A DNA stretch of 64,000 nucleotides from Pseudomonadota bacterium (GTDB lineage Bacteria; Pseudomonadota; Alphaproteobacteria; Micavibrionales; UBA1664), in contig RFNZ01000003.1 of NCBI GenBank assembly GCA_009926935.1, positions 34,551 to 98,550 of the forward strand. Reading direction: 5' to 3'. Below are positions 7,458 through 17,737 of the stretch, one piece after another (the stretch's first letter is position 1; each line of letters opens with the position of its first letter). A program made the translations under genes and the position numbers. The notes under the pieces are model-generated. The model was given only the letters and a program-made list of their open reading frames with translations, was not told where the DNA came from and searched no databases.

Positions 7458-9494
7458 ATGTCCGATACACATATCAAAATACCCGATGTTGTGCCGCTGG
7501 TGCGGTACACAGCCAACGGAACACAAACTGTTTTTGCGTATCCATTCCCCATCTTTGCATCCGAGGATATCGCTGTTTATTTTAACGGGGCGGAACAAGT
7601 ATCCGACTTTACGGTATCAGGTGCGGGGCAGACGCTTGGCGGCAATGTTACGTTTACGGTCGCGCCTGCATCCGGTGTTGTGGTTGCGATTGAGCGGCGT
7701 GTACCGCTTGAACGCATGACGGATTTTTTGGAGGGTGGTGCGCTATCAGCAGTATCGCTTAATAACGAGCTTGATTACCTTACCGCTAGCGTGCAGCAAC
7801 TCCAGCGTGATCAGGCGGATATGCTGCGCTTTGACGGGCTTGAAACGCCATCGCCGGTTGTGTTGCCTGTGCGGGATACCCGTAAAAACCGTGCGCTTGG
7901 GTTTGATGCCAATGGTGACCTTACAACCTACCAGACCGGTAGTACGCTGGCCGCACCCACATACGCGCAAAGCGGTACGGGCGCTGTTACGCGTAATGTG
8001 ACGGATAAAGTCAAAGAACGTGTTTCGGTTAAAGATTTTGGCGCTGTGGGGGATGGGGTTGCCAATGACACAACCGCCTTCCAGAATGCTTTGGCGGCGC
8101 ATAGCTCGGTGTTTGTGCCAGTTGGTACGTACCGTGTCACGGGTACGATTGTTTTGGGCGCAAACCAATGCCTTATCGGTGCTGGTCAGGGCAGTGTGAT
8201 TGCGGCATCTGCCAATACATTTAACGTGATTGAGATGCGGGCGGGATATGCCACGCTTGCGGATTTGAAAATCACGGGCGGGGCTGTTGGTGTCAAGCTC
8301 TACGGCGTTACCGCGCCGTGTGTGCAGAATATTCTGCGCGACTTGGTGCTGTCTGGCGGCAATACCGGTATCCAGTTTGATGGGTATAACGATACCAACA
8401 AACCCTGTTACTGGAACATGGTGGACCGCGTGCTTGTGTTATCACCGGCAACACACGGTGTGCATTTTACCAAAAGTGGGGCCGGAGATACGCCGAATGC
8501 AAACCGTATCCAGAATCTGCGAGTGTACTCGCAGGGCGTGAACATCACGGGTAGCGGCATTTATGTGGAGCACGGCAGTCACGCTAATCTGTTTACTGAT
8601 TGTGAAGTAAACGTAAGCGGTACTGCGGCTGCGTGTGTGCGGGTGGGCACGAACGCCAACAAAACGCATTTTGTGAATTTGTATACCGAAAGCACAAATA
8701 CGGTCCCGAATATACGGCTTGATGCGGGATCGCTTGATACCGCGATTTATAACCTCCATGCACAAAGCAACGGATCAGCCATTTATGATTTATCGGGCGG
8801 GCAGTACACGGCTGTCAATGCCGGATATCCTTACAAATTTACGATGGGGAAGATTACGGTTGCCGATGCAAACTTAACGCTGCTGCGGCATGACACGGTG
8901 TTTGTGGATGCGGCTGGGGTTGCGACGATTGATATCACAACAGCACGGACGGTGCATCTTGTGGCCGCGACCAATGGCCAGATAACGATGCGTTTGCCTG
9001 CGGCGTCGGCCGCGACGGGGGCTGTTTATACCGTCAAAAAAGTTGATAGCACCGGCAACATGGTGATTGTGACCGTTACAAGCGGTATGGCGCCTGATGG
9101 GCGGGATGTGTATTTGGGCGGGCCGAATGATTACGTGACCGTGATGTCTAATGGGGCTTCGTGGTATGTGCTGTCATCCAACCGGATGGCGGGGAACACG
9201 CGGTATCATGACGGTGCGGGTACGTATGATGTTGATATGGCGGTTGATACGTATCTTATGTCGTCGTTTGGCGGTGTTAAAACCGTACGTTTGCCGCCTG
9301 CCAATGCCGCGAATGCGATTGGCCGGATTGTGCATATCAAAAAAATCGATGTATCGAGCAACGCTGTCAATGTGACCGTGCAGGGCGGCGGGAATATCGA
9401 CGGCTCGTCTACAGCCGCGCTTACAGCGCAGTATCAATCGATCAGTGCGGTTTCGAATGGGGCGCAGTGGTTCCTTATCAACCGTTATCCATGA
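7458..9494 (+). CDS. phage tailspike / tail fiber with pectate-lyase-like beta-helix
   Basis: N-terminal T7 fiber-like adaptor (VPLVRYTANGTQTVFAYPFPIF) then VKDFGAVGDGVANDTTAFQNALA. Confidence 0.85.
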   Translation: MSDTHIKIPDVVPLVRYTANGTQTVFAYPFPIFASEDIAVYFNGAEQVSDFTVSGAGQTLGGNVTFTVAPASGVVVAIERRVPLERMTDFLEGGALSAVSLNNELDYLTASVQQLQRDQADMLRFDGLETPSPVVLPVRDTRKNRALGFDANGDLTTYQTGSTLAAPTYAQSGTGAVTRNVTDKVKERVSVKDFGAVGDGVANDTTAFQNALAAHSSVFVPVGTYRVTGTIVLGANQCLIGAGQGSVIAASANTFNVIEMRAGYATLADLKITGGAVGVKLYGVTAPCVQNILRDLVLSGGNTGIQFDGYNDTNKPCYWNMVDRVLVLSPATHGVHFTKSGAGDTPNANRIQNLRVYSQGVNITGSGIYVEHGSHANLFTDCEVNVSGTAAACVRVGTNANKTHFVNLYTESTNTVPNIRLDAGSLDTAIYNLHAQSNGSAIYDLSGGQYTAVNAGYPYKFTMGKITVADANLTLLRHDTVFVDAAGVATIDITTARTVHLVAATNGQITMRLPAASAATGAVYTVKKVDSTGNMVIVTVTSGMAPDGRDVYLGGPNDYVTVMSNGASWYVLSSNRMAGNTRYHDGAGTYDVDMAVDTYLMSSFGGVKTVRLPPANAANAIGRIVHIKKIDVSSNAVNVTVQGGGNIDGSSTAALTAQYQSISAVSNGAQWFLINRYP

Positions 9495-9506
9495 AATGGA
9501 TTTTAG

Positions 9507-9824
9507 ATGCGAAAGAAAAAACAGGATGGAAATCTTGGCCCCGACATGCGCGCAAAAATTGCCGCAAGCCTTCCGGACGCCATTGATTTTGCGATGCAGT
9601 CCTACCGAAAATTTTATGAACGGGAGAAGTATGAAGATGCCAAAGATTTTTCTGCCCACCATTCCGCCTGCAAAACGGCGATTGCCCATATCGAGTTACT
9701 GTTGAAGCTCGCCGCGTGGGCAAAGTTGCCTGATGACGATACGGACCACGGCCTTGCGGCACTGCTGAGTGATGCCGAAGCGGAACTGAAACGCTACAAC
9801 GCCGAAGAGGATGACGATGAATGA
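9507..9824 (+). CDS. putative terminase small subunit
   Basis: 105 aa, position immediately upstream of TerL with ATGA overlap; no diagnostic motif. Confidence 0.4.
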   Translation: MRKKKQDGNLGPDMRAKIAASLPDAIDFAMQSYRKFYEREKYEDAKDFSAHHSACKTAIAHIELLLKLAAWAKLPDDDTDHGLAALLSDAEAELKRYNAEEDDDE

Positions 9825-11266
9825 ACAAGAAAGACATCGCTTTCCCTTTGTTTCTTGCTGTGTGGAACCGCGTGCAAAAGCAGGGGACGCCAGCCGTGCA
9901 TTTACGCATCGCGCACTGGCTGATGGCGCGGTGGCGCCGCCAGGATGTGCGGTTGCTATTGATGGCGTTCCGGTCGTGCGGGAAGTCAACGATTGTGGGG
10001 CTTTTTGCGGCGTGGCTTTTGTGGCGCAATCCGGATCTGCGCATCCTTGTGCTTGCGGCGGACGGGATGCTTGCGGCCAAAATGGTGCGCAACACCAAGC
10101 GCATCATCGAGCGCCATCCACTCACAAAACAAATGCGGCCGGAAAAGCCGGATCAGTGGGCGGCTGATAGGTTTACGGTCAGGCGTGATGGGGAGCTGCG
10201 TGATCCATCGATGCTTGCGTTTGGGATTGGGTCCAACATTACGGGTTCGCGCGCGGATGTGATTATTTGCGATGATGTCGAGGTGCCCAATACGTGTGAC
10301 ACATACGAAAAACGCGAGAATTTACGAGAGCGTCTTGCGGAGCTTTCATTTGTGCTGGTGCCAGGTGGTACACAAATTTATGTAGGTACGCCGCATGCTT
10401 ACGAGACGATTTATGATCCCGCATATCTTGAAGGATACAAGGATTTGCGCGTGCCGCTTTTGAATAAAGACGGGACGAGCGTATGGCCGGATCGTTTTAC
10501 GGATGGTGATATCGATCGCTTGCGGCGTGCTGGCGGGCCGCGCCGGTTTGCCGCGCAAATGATGCTTGAAGCGGTATCTATTACCGATAGCAGGCTCGAT
10601 TGCGAGGCGTTGCAATGGTACGGCGATGAAATTGTGTACAGCGAAGCGCAAGGCAGGCCCATTTTAACACTCGGTGGCAAACGGCTTTTATCGTGTAGCG
10701 CGTGGTGGGACCCAGCCTTCGGGCAGGGTGGTGATGGCAGTGTTGTCGCGGTTGTTTTTGGGGACGAGGCGGGTGGGTATTGGGTGCACCGACTTTTGTA
10801 TCTGAAGTCGGATTCACGCAAGGCCGAGGATGAGGCCACACAGCAATGCCGCGCTGTTGTTGATGTGTGCCGCGAATTTTATGTGCCCTCGCTCACGCTT
10901 GAGATCAACGGCATTGGCCGTTTTTTGCCGGCGATATTACGGCGCGAGGCTGCGGGGCATTTTGCAGTTGTTGAATACAGTAACAGCAGGCCCAAGGATT
11001 TGCGGATTTTGGAGGCGTTTGACGGTGTGCTGGCCGCGCGGGCCCTCCGTGTACATGGAAGCGTTAAAGCGACGCCGTTTGCGGATGAGATGCGCGAATG
11101 GCGACCTGGCGGCAACAACCGTGATGACGGGCTTGATGCTGTTGCGGGGGCTCTCGCGCAGCAGCCGGTGCGTGTTGATTCGACCCCGCGCGGGGTAAGG
11201 CGGCCCGTGATGTGGAACGCACAAAACTGGCATGCGGCCAAAACAAATTTCAACGTGATGGAGTGA
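9821..11266 (+). CDS. terL: phage terminase large subunit
   Basis: Walker A-like AFRSCGKST, Walker B-like ADVIICDDVE, nuclease-domain C-terminus (NNRDDGLDAVAGAL). Confidence 0.88.
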   Translation: MNKKDIAFPLFLAVWNRVQKQGTPAVHLRIAHWLMARWRRQDVRLLLMAFRSCGKSTIVGLFAAWLLWRNPDLRILVLAADGMLAAKMVRNTKRIIERHPLTKQMRPEKPDQWAADRFTVRRDGELRDPSMLAFGIGSNITGSRADVIICDDVEVPNTCDTYEKRENLRERLAELSFVLVPGGTQIYVGTPHAYETIYDPAYLEGYKDLRVPLLNKDGTSVWPDRFTDGDIDRLRRAGGPRRFAAQMMLEAVSITDSRLDCEALQWYGDEIVYSEAQGRPILTLGGKRLLSCSAWWDPAFGQGGDGSVVAVVFGDEAGGYWVHRLLYLKSDSRKAEDEATQQCRAVVDVCREFYVPSLTLEINGIGRFLPAILRREAAGHFAVVEYSNSRPKDLRILEAFDGVLAARALRVHGSVKATPFADEMREWRPGGNNRDDGLDAVAGALAQQPVRVDSTPRGVRRPVMWNAQNWHAAKTNFNVME

Positions 11267-11270
11267 TGCG

Positions 11271-11528
11271 ATGGAAAATTTATTTTCTCAAGATTTGTTA
11301 TGGTGGATCAAAGTTATTGAATTGCCTGCGCTTGCGGGCTTGCTTGCCCTTGTTATCAAAACGCGTGAAGAAGTCGTTGCCGGAAAAATTGAATCCTTGC
11401 GGAACTTTGCAACTGTTTCCGCGATGCGGGAAGTAGAGCAACGGCTTGTATCGCATTTGCTGCGAATTGAGGCGAAGCTCGATAAAACCGCGCTTAAAAC
11501 GGAATCTCTTGTACGGGGGCGGCCATGA
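11271..11528 (+). CDS. small membrane-anchored coiled-coil phage protein (spanin/holin-like)
   Basis: 85 aa, single N-terminal TM then charged helix, in lysis module. Confidence 0.4.
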   Translation: MENLFSQDLLWWIKVIELPALAGLLALVIKTREEVVAGKIESLRNFATVSAMREVEQRLVSHLLRIEAKLDKTALKTESLVRGRP

Positions 11529-11959
11529 GTGATGCGGATATGGAACACGCGATTGATGTTTTGGCACGGACCCTTTGGGGTGAAGCACGCAACGAAGGTA
11601 CGCAGGGGATGGAGGCCGTTGCCTGTGTGGTTTTAAACCGTGTTTTGGTCGCTCAAAAAAGCCGTGGCGGGCATTACTGGTGGGGGGATGATGTTGTGGG
11701 GGTGTGTCTCAAGCCATTTCAGTTTTCGTGCTGGAATGCGAATGACCCAAACCGCCCGAAGTTGATAGCGGTTACCGATAAAAACATCCATTTTGCAACA
11801 GCGCTCAGGATTGCGCGCCGTGCGGTGCACGGAGTGCTTGCCGATATAACGGGCGGGGCCACGCATTATCATACCAAGGATATTCTGCCGCGCTGGGCGG
11901 AAGGGGAGGTGCCCGTGTGTACGATTGGGCATCATATTTTTTATGCACTGGAGGGATAG
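11525..11959 (+). CDS. cell wall hydrolase (SleB-like endolysin)
   Basis: LARTLWGEARNEGTQGMEAVACVVLNRV typical of the Hydrolase_2/SleB family. Confidence 0.85.
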   Translation: MSDADMEHAIDVLARTLWGEARNEGTQGMEAVACVVLNRVLVAQKSRGGHYWWGDDVVGVCLKPFQFSCWNANDPNRPKLIAVTDKNIHFATALRIARRAVHGVLADITGGATHYHTKDILPRWAEGEVPVCTIGHHIFYALEG

Positions 11960-12511
11960 ATGCTTGAAACTGTTCTGGCCCGACTAGGGCTGCCTTTACT
12001 GATGGATGTTGTGGGCGGGGCTTTGGGGAGAATTGATCATCCGATTGCTCAGGCAGCTTCCCGCGCCCTTGGTGAAACCAATGCGGCTATTGCACAAGGA
12101 CTCATTTCTCCCGAGGCTGCGAAGGAGGCCAACAGACATCTTGAGCGTATGACGGAGCTACAGCAGCAGGCTGTCAATGTTGCGTTATCGGAGGTCAATC
12201 AATCGCTCAGGGCGGAAGTTGCATCGAATGACCCTTATGTGCGGCGGATGCGCCCGACCTTCGGGTATTTGATGGCGGTTACATGGACCGTGCAGATGCT
12301 GGCCCTTGCCTATGTCATTGTGTTTGATACTGCCAATGCATCAGTTGTGCTGGATGCGATAGGATCTCTTTCTGCCATCTGGACTGTCGCGTTATCCGTA
12401 CTGGGTATTTACGTTTATAAGCGCAGTGAGGAGAAAACGGCGGCTGTTCAAAAAACTTTTGAAGCGCCTGTTATACCTAGACCGGAACGCAAGCCACGTT
12501 ATAACGACTAA
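11960..12511 (+). CDS. holin, 3TM family
   Basis: NDPYVRRMRPTFGYLMAVTW... with two strong C-terminal TM segments, downstream of the endolysin. Confidence 0.75.
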   Translation: MLETVLARLGLPLLMDVVGGALGRIDHPIAQAASRALGETNAAIAQGLISPEAAKEANRHLERMTELQQQAVNVALSEVNQSLRAEVASNDPYVRRMRPTFGYLMAVTWTVQMLALAYVIVFDTANASVVLDAIGSLSAIWTVALSVLGIYVYKRSEEKTAAVQKTFEAPVIPRPERKPRYND

Positions 12512-13413
12512 CGGTTCATGAGGCGGCCGCGGCGCAGGGATTGCATCACGTATAAGCCCGCCGATACCACAAGAATACCACCCATCACGGCTTTTTCAGA
12601 CGGGACGTGATGGAAGATAAGCCAGCCGAAGAGCATGCCCCATACCATCTGTGTATATTGCAGCGGGGCGATTTGCGAGACGGAATGGGCGCGCGAAAAA
12701 ACGGTCGAGATAAACATCATCGCAATTGCGGTCGTTGAGCCGTACAAAACCATGAGGCCCAAATCTGGCAGGGTGGGCATGATAAATTTATCAATAGCGA
12801 GAGGCGCGTTAACGGCAATCATGACAGCGTGGGTTGCGAGGCCAAAGTTGGTTACAGGTTCATCCCCGCCTATGTGCCGAGCGAGCAATGCTGCCGATGC
12901 CCCGAAGATGGAAACACCCACGGCTGCGATATAGCCGAGATTGAGGTTTTTAAATTCGGACCCCGCTATCACCAATACGCCCAGAAACCCTATGAAGATG
13001 GCAATCCAGCGGCTTGAGGGGATTTTCTCCTTCAACAGAAAGAACGAGATAAGGGCAACCCAAATCGGGTTCATGAAAACGATGCCGTAAAAATCGGCCA
13101 GAGGCAGGTGTTTTAAAGCGTAGAAAACCAGCAATGTGCTTGTGGCGCCAATAGCTCCACGTACAAGTAACAGCGGCCATTTTTTGCTTTTAAAGGCATG
13201 GCGGGCCCCCCGCATGTTGAGTGCGATCCCGGCCATGATGATAAAGCCGACGATATTGATAGTTAGTATGATTTGCGATGCGTGATAGCCGCCTTGCAGC
13301 CATTTGGCGAGGGTGTCGCCTGCCGTAAATAGTATGTACGACAATAAAGCCATGCCAATTGCGAGGGCAGAAGGCAGGGTTTTTGTATCATTGTTTTGAG
13401 CGTGAACGTTCAT
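12508..13413 (-). CDS. EamA/DMT family transporter
   Basis: Ten TM-like segments, duplicated EamA repeats; likely ATG at 13413. Confidence 0.85.
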   Translation of the reverse strand: MNVHAQNNDTKTLPSALAIGMALLSYILFTAGDTLAKWLQGGYHASQIILTINIVGFIIMAGIALNMRGARHAFKSKKWPLLLVRGAIGATSTLLVFYALKHLPLADFYGIVFMNPIWVALISFFLLKEKIPSSRWIAIFIGFLGVLVIAGSEFKNLNLGYIAAVGVSIFGASAALLARHIGGDEPVTNFGLATHAVMIAVNAPLAIDKFIMPTLPDLGLMVLYGSTTAIAMMFISTVFSRAHSVSQIAPLQYTQMVWGMLFGWLIFHHVPSEKAVMGGILVVSAGLYVMQSLRRGRLMNR

Positions 13414-13455
13414 GCGATTCAGGGTACACTTTTCTTTCCAATAAATGGGGGCAAA

Positions 13456-14652
13456 GTGAAGGCACTTCATAGTTTTTTTCATTCGGATGCGGCAGGCGGC
13501 GTTATCATGCTGGTGGCGGCGGCTTTGGCCATGCTTGTTGCCAACTCATCGCTGGAGCCGATGTATCATGCCTATCTTGCCCAGACTTTGACTGTCGGGT
13601 TTACCGACCCTGAAGGGCATGCGGTTGTCGCTTTTCAGAAGCCGTTGCTACTCTGGGTCAATGATTTTTTCATGGCGATTTTCTTTTTGTTTGCGGGCCT
13701 TGAAATCAAGCGTGAGCTTTTTAAGGGCGCGCTATCATCCTTAAAGCGTGCGGCTTTGCCGATTATCGCAGCCGCGTGTGGCATGGCGATACCTGCGGTT
13801 GTTTACTTGTTTATCAATCAGGCTCACCCTGAGTTTCATCACGGCTGGGCTATACCGGCTGCTACTGATATCGCTTTTGCCGTGGGTGTTGTTGCGCTTG
13901 CTTCTTCGCGTGTGCCGTCTTCCATCAAGGTGCTTTTGCTTGCAATTGCGGTCGTGGATGATCTTGGTGCGATGCTCGTGATTGCGTTGTTTTATAATAG
14001 CGATATCTACATGCCTGCGTTGACTGTTGCTGGTGTCATGACGGCAATCTTATTCGTGTTCAACCGGCTTAAAATCACAAATTATGGGCCGTATTTTCTG
14101 ATTGCGTTCATTCTATGGGCGGCGATGTTCAAGGCGGGGATACACCCTACGATTGCGGGGGTCATCATGGCGTTTATGATACCGCTCAATAAGGATGTCC
14201 ATGACCGTAATTGCCCGCTTGAGCGTTTGGCCGAGATGCTGAAGCCGTGGGTTGTGTTTGCCATTCTGCCTGTCTTTGCATTTGCCAATGCAGGGGTATC
14301 GTTTGCGGGGATGGGGCTTGAGGCTTTGCTTCATCCTGTCACGCTCGGGATTGGCCTTGGCCTGTTTATTGGCAAGCAGATCGGGATTTTTGGCTCTGTA
14401 TGGGCCTGCGTGAAAACCGGGTTATGCCATATGCCGACGCGAGCAAGCTGGCTGCAAGTGTACGGAATGTCTGTTTTATGCGGGATCGGCTTTACCATGG
14501 CCCTCTTTGTGGGCGGCCTCGCCTTTGAAGGACACGGCATGGATGCCTACGTGCGTATGGGCGTGATGGCGGGTTCGGTCTTGTCGGCGGTTGTCGGATA
14601 TGCGATTCTCTACTTCGCGGTCCCGCGTTCTTATGAGGAATTACCCAAATGA
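13456..14652 (+). CDS. nhaA: Na+/H+ antiporter NhaA
   Basis: HSDAAGGVIMLVAAALAMLVANS..., GWAIPAATDIAFAVGVVAL, IAVVDDLGAMLVIALFY; likely GTG start at 13456. Confidence 0.95.
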   Translation: MKALHSFFHSDAAGGVIMLVAAALAMLVANSSLEPMYHAYLAQTLTVGFTDPEGHAVVAFQKPLLLWVNDFFMAIFFLFAGLEIKRELFKGALSSLKRAALPIIAAACGMAIPAVVYLFINQAHPEFHHGWAIPAATDIAFAVGVVALASSRVPSSIKVLLLAIAVVDDLGAMLVIALFYNSDIYMPALTVAGVMTAILFVFNRLKITNYGPYFLIAFILWAAMFKAGIHPTIAGVIMAFMIPLNKDVHDRNCPLERLAEMLKPWVVFAILPVFAFANAGVSFAGMGLEALLHPVTLGIGLGLFIGKQIGIFGSVWACVKTGLCHMPTRASWLQVYGMSVLCGIGFTMALFVGGLAFEGHGMDAYVRMGVMAGSVLSAVVGYAILYFAVPRSYEELPK

Positions 14653-16076
14653 AAAAGACACCTATTACCGTAGCACACGGCGACGGCATTGGCCCCGAGA
14701 TCATGGCGGCCACGCTGAAAATTCTGGATGCGGCAGGCGCGCCTCTTGAGATCACGACCGTCGAGGCGGGGCAAAAAGTTTATGAACGCGGTATCACTAC
14801 GGGCATAGAGCCCCACGCCATCGAGGCCATCCGCTCTACGGGTGTCTTGCTTAAGGCGCCGATCTTTACGCCTTCGGGCGGTGGCTACAAATCGCTCAAT
14901 GTCACGATCCGCAAGCTGATGTCCTTGTACGCTAATGTGCGGCCTTGCCAGTCGTATCACCCGTATATTGAAGCGCTGCACAAGAACATGGACCTCGTGG
15001 TTGTGCGCGAGAACGAAGAAGATTTGTATGCAGGCATTGAGCACCGCCAGACGCAGGGTGTCTGCCAGGCTCTCAAGCTTATTTCGCGACCTGGGTGCGA
15101 ACGCATCATCCGCTATGCTTTTGAATATGCACGGGCCAACGGCCGCAAAAAAGTGACTTGTATGGTGAAAGACAACATCATGAAAATGGTGGATGGGCTT
15201 TTTTACCAGGTTTTCGAGGAAATCGCCCCTGAGTATCCGGATATCCAGAAAGATCGTTATATCATTGATATTGGCGCTGCGCGTATTGCCTCGCGCCCGC
15301 AGGATTTTGATGTGATCGTTACCGAAAATTTGTACGGCGACATCATCTCGGATATCGCAGCTGAGGTCACGGGTTCTGTCGGGCTTGGTATTTCAGCCAA
15401 TATCGGCGAGCAATGCGCGATGTTTGAAGCCATGCACGGTACGGCCCCTGATATTGCCGGGCGCGGTATTGCCAATCCATCTGGTTTGCTGCTTGGTTCG
15501 ATTATGATGCTGACCCATTGCGGCCACGGTAAAGCTGCCGAAACCGTACACAATGCTTGGTTTAAGACCATTGAAGACGGTATCCACACCGGTGATATTT
15601 ACCGCGAGACGACATCCAAACAAAAAGTGGGCACGGATGACTTTACAAATGCCGTCATTGCCCGCCTTGGTAAAAAACCCAGCAGCATGAATCCGGTTTC
15701 GTATCCGGACGGCAAGGGTGGTATCAAAATACCAGCTCTCAAACCTGTCGTCGTTCAGAAGAAAGAATGGATCGGGGTTGATGCGTTTATTGAGTACAAC
15801 GGCAAAGCCGACGACCTGGCCGAAAAAGTAAAACCGGCGCTGGCTTCTGGCCTTGAACTTTCGTTGTTGAGTAACCGCGGGGTCAAATGCTGGCCCAAGG
15901 GTTCGAGTGGCACATTCTGTACCGACCACTGGTGTGCGCGTATCCTCGGTAAAACGGATACGGCCAAGCTTGTTGAGACCTTGCAAAAGCTTGAACAAGC
16001 AGGCGTTCCTGTTGTGAAAACGGAAAACCTTTACAGCTTTGACGGTAAAGACGGGTTTACAGCTGCCGCAGGCTAG
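14649..16076 (+). CDS. icd: isocitrate dehydrogenase (NADP), Rickettsia-type with C-terminal extension
   Basis: HGDGIGPEI, VVVRENEEDLYAGIEHRQT, EAMHGTAPDIAGRGIANPSG; ATGA overlap with nhaA. Confidence 0.93.
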   Translation: MKKTPITVAHGDGIGPEIMAATLKILDAAGAPLEITTVEAGQKVYERGITTGIEPHAIEAIRSTGVLLKAPIFTPSGGGYKSLNVTIRKLMSLYANVRPCQSYHPYIEALHKNMDLVVVRENEEDLYAGIEHRQTQGVCQALKLISRPGCERIIRYAFEYARANGRKKVTCMVKDNIMKMVDGLFYQVFEEIAPEYPDIQKDRYIIDIGAARIASRPQDFDVIVTENLYGDIISDIAAEVTGSVGLGISANIGEQCAMFEAMHGTAPDIAGRGIANPSGLLLGSIMMLTHCGHGKAAETVHNAWFKTIEDGIHTGDIYRETTSKQKVGTDDFTNAVIARLGKKPSSMNPVSYPDGKGGIKIPALKPVVVQKKEWIGVDAFIEYNGKADDLAEKVKPALASGLELSLLSNRGVKCWPKGSSGTFCTDHWCARILGKTDTAKLVETLQKLEQAGVPVVKTENLYSFDGKDGFTAAAG

Positions 16077-16093
16077 GCGTATCCTTTGTTCTT

Positions 16094-16531
16094 ATGGGGT
16101 TGTTTCATAACATCATCGGACTTTTTAAAAAGCCTGAGCCGCAGGAAGCTGAGCATCGGGATATCCGTTATGCTCACCCTTCCCATGTGCCTGAGGGTAA
16201 CAGGACATTGCGCGTTGCAAACGTTATGCGGCCCAAAACCATAGGCGGTTATGAAGACCGCGCGTATATCAGCAATCTTAGAAGTATGGATTTTTTAAAA
16301 TCCCTTACGTTTGCCTATCTTCAAAAAATCGGTGCCAAGGGCGCAACACCCAGCGATATCAACGAAGCTGTTTTGACGGGCGTTCTCGCAAGCACGGGGA
16401 GAACACCGCTTGAAATCGCTACGGCGCAGGTTCTTGAGTCGCTCAGGATGGCGCGCAGCGAGCTTAAGCGCGAAGGCAAAATAGAGTTTAATGCGATTGA
16501 CCGTGTCTGGTATCCAAAGGAAAAACGATAG
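16094..16531 (+). CDS. hypothetical protein
   Basis: 145 aa ORF in the icd-folD interval. Confidence 0.6.
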   Translation: MGLFHNIIGLFKKPEPQEAEHRDIRYAHPSHVPEGNRTLRVANVMRPKTIGGYEDRAYISNLRSMDFLKSLTFAYLQKIGAKGATPSDINEAVLTGVLASTGRTPLEIATAQVLESLRMARSELKREGKIEFNAIDRVWYPKEKR

Positions 16532-16535
16532 GCCC

Positions 16536-17369
16536 TCAAGCTCCGGATGCTTTTAGCGTATTTGCCAGGAGGCAGGCGATGGTCATAGGGCCTACGCCAC
16601 CCGGCACGGGCGTGATGGCACCAGCCACTTGTGATGCACCCGCATAATCCACATCTCCTTTCAATTTTCCGTTTTCCATGCGGTTGATGCCGACATCAAT
16701 GACAATCGCGCCGGGTTTTATCCATTCACCTTTTACCATTTCAGCGCGGCCAACGGCAGCCACCAGAATATCGGCCTCTTTGCAAATGTCGGCCAAATTT
16801 TTGGTTTTGGAATGCGCGGTTGTGACGGTGCAGTTTTCCGCCAGAAGCAATTGTGCCATGGGCTTACCAAACAGAAGGCTGCGCCCGATCACGACGGCGT
16901 TCAGGCCCGTGAGGTCCTGTTTTACTGACTTTATGAGCAGCAGGGAGCCTTGGGGCGTGCACGGCACCAAGCCATCGAGACCCGCTACCAGTTTCCCGAT
17001 GTTCGGTATCGTGAGGCCATCGACGTCCTTATTAGGGGCAATGCGCTGGATAAGAGGATCTGAATCAATGTGTTTCGGCAGCGGGAGTTGCAGCAGGATA
17101 CCGTGGATGGATTTATCGGCGTTCAGTTCGTCGATCACTTTTGCGATTTCCTCAGTCGAGGCGGTTTCCGGCAAGCGGCGCTCGATCGAACGCATACCAA
17201 CCTCAAGTGTGGCCTTTACCTTGTTGTTCACGTAGACGTGGGAAGCCGGGTCATCTCCCACCAAAATAACGGCAAGGCCAGGTTTTGTACCCAGACCGGC
17301 GACTTTTTCAGCAATGGATTTTCGGAGGGTGGAGGCAACGGCCTTACCGTCTATGATCGAGGCAACCAT
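16536..17369 (-). CDS. folD: methylenetetrahydrofolate dehydrogenase/cyclohydrolase
   Basis: [46 protein letters not shown]. Confidence 0.97.
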   Translation of the reverse strand: MVASIIDGKAVASTLRKSIAEKVAGLGTKPGLAVILVGDDPASHVYVNNKVKATLEVGMRSIERRLPETASTEEIAKVIDELNADKSIHGILLQLPLPKHIDSDPLIQRIAPNKDVDGLTIPNIGKLVAGLDGLVPCTPQGSLLLIKSVKQDLTGLNAVVIGRSLLFGKPMAQLLLAENCTVTTAHSKTKNLADICKEADILVAAVGRAEMVKGEWIKPGAIVIDVGINRMENGKLKGDVDYAGASQVAGAITPVPGGVGPMTIACLLANTLKASGA

Positions 17370-17378
17370 TTGTAATCC

Positions 17379-17657
17379 TTATAAGAAAACTATCGCTATC
17401 ACGCGTTGCAGCAGCATCACGCCAAAAATCACGATAATGGGCGTGATGTCAATTCCGCCTATCGCGGGCACGTATCGGCGTAGCGGTTTCATGACGGGGT
17501 CGGTCGCTTTTCCCAATAATTCCAGCAGCTTGGTTGCTTGTGGGTTGGCGAGGTTCAGAACGCCGAAGGCGATAAGCCAGCTGATGACAACATGTGCCAC
17601 AATGACAAACGTATAAATATCGAGTGCTAAGATAAGAAATTGGCCGATGGTGTTCAT
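17379..17657 (-). CDS. YggT family protein
   Basis: 92 aa; two TM, PVMKPLRRYVPAIGGIDITPIIVI. Confidence 0.9.
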   Translation of the reverse strand: MNTIGQFLILALDIYTFVIVAHVVISWLIAFGVLNLANPQATKLLELLGKATDPVMKPLRRYVPAIGGIDITPIIVIFGVMLLQRVIAIVFL

Positions 17658-17737
17658 GACAAGTCTCCAAAAATAAACTAAATTTTAGCAAAAATAGCGC
17701 AGAATCAATATAACGCCAAATTGGAAGGTTTTGGGGC

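Noticed and set aside
13414-13482. Upstream extension of the EamA ORF and of the nhaA ORF (13396)
   Set aside because: The extensions overlap each other; better starts at 13413 (reverse) and GTG 13456 (forward)
15393-15998. 201-aa reverse ORF within icd
   Set aside because: Fully antisense to a conserved housekeeping gene with no family resemblance
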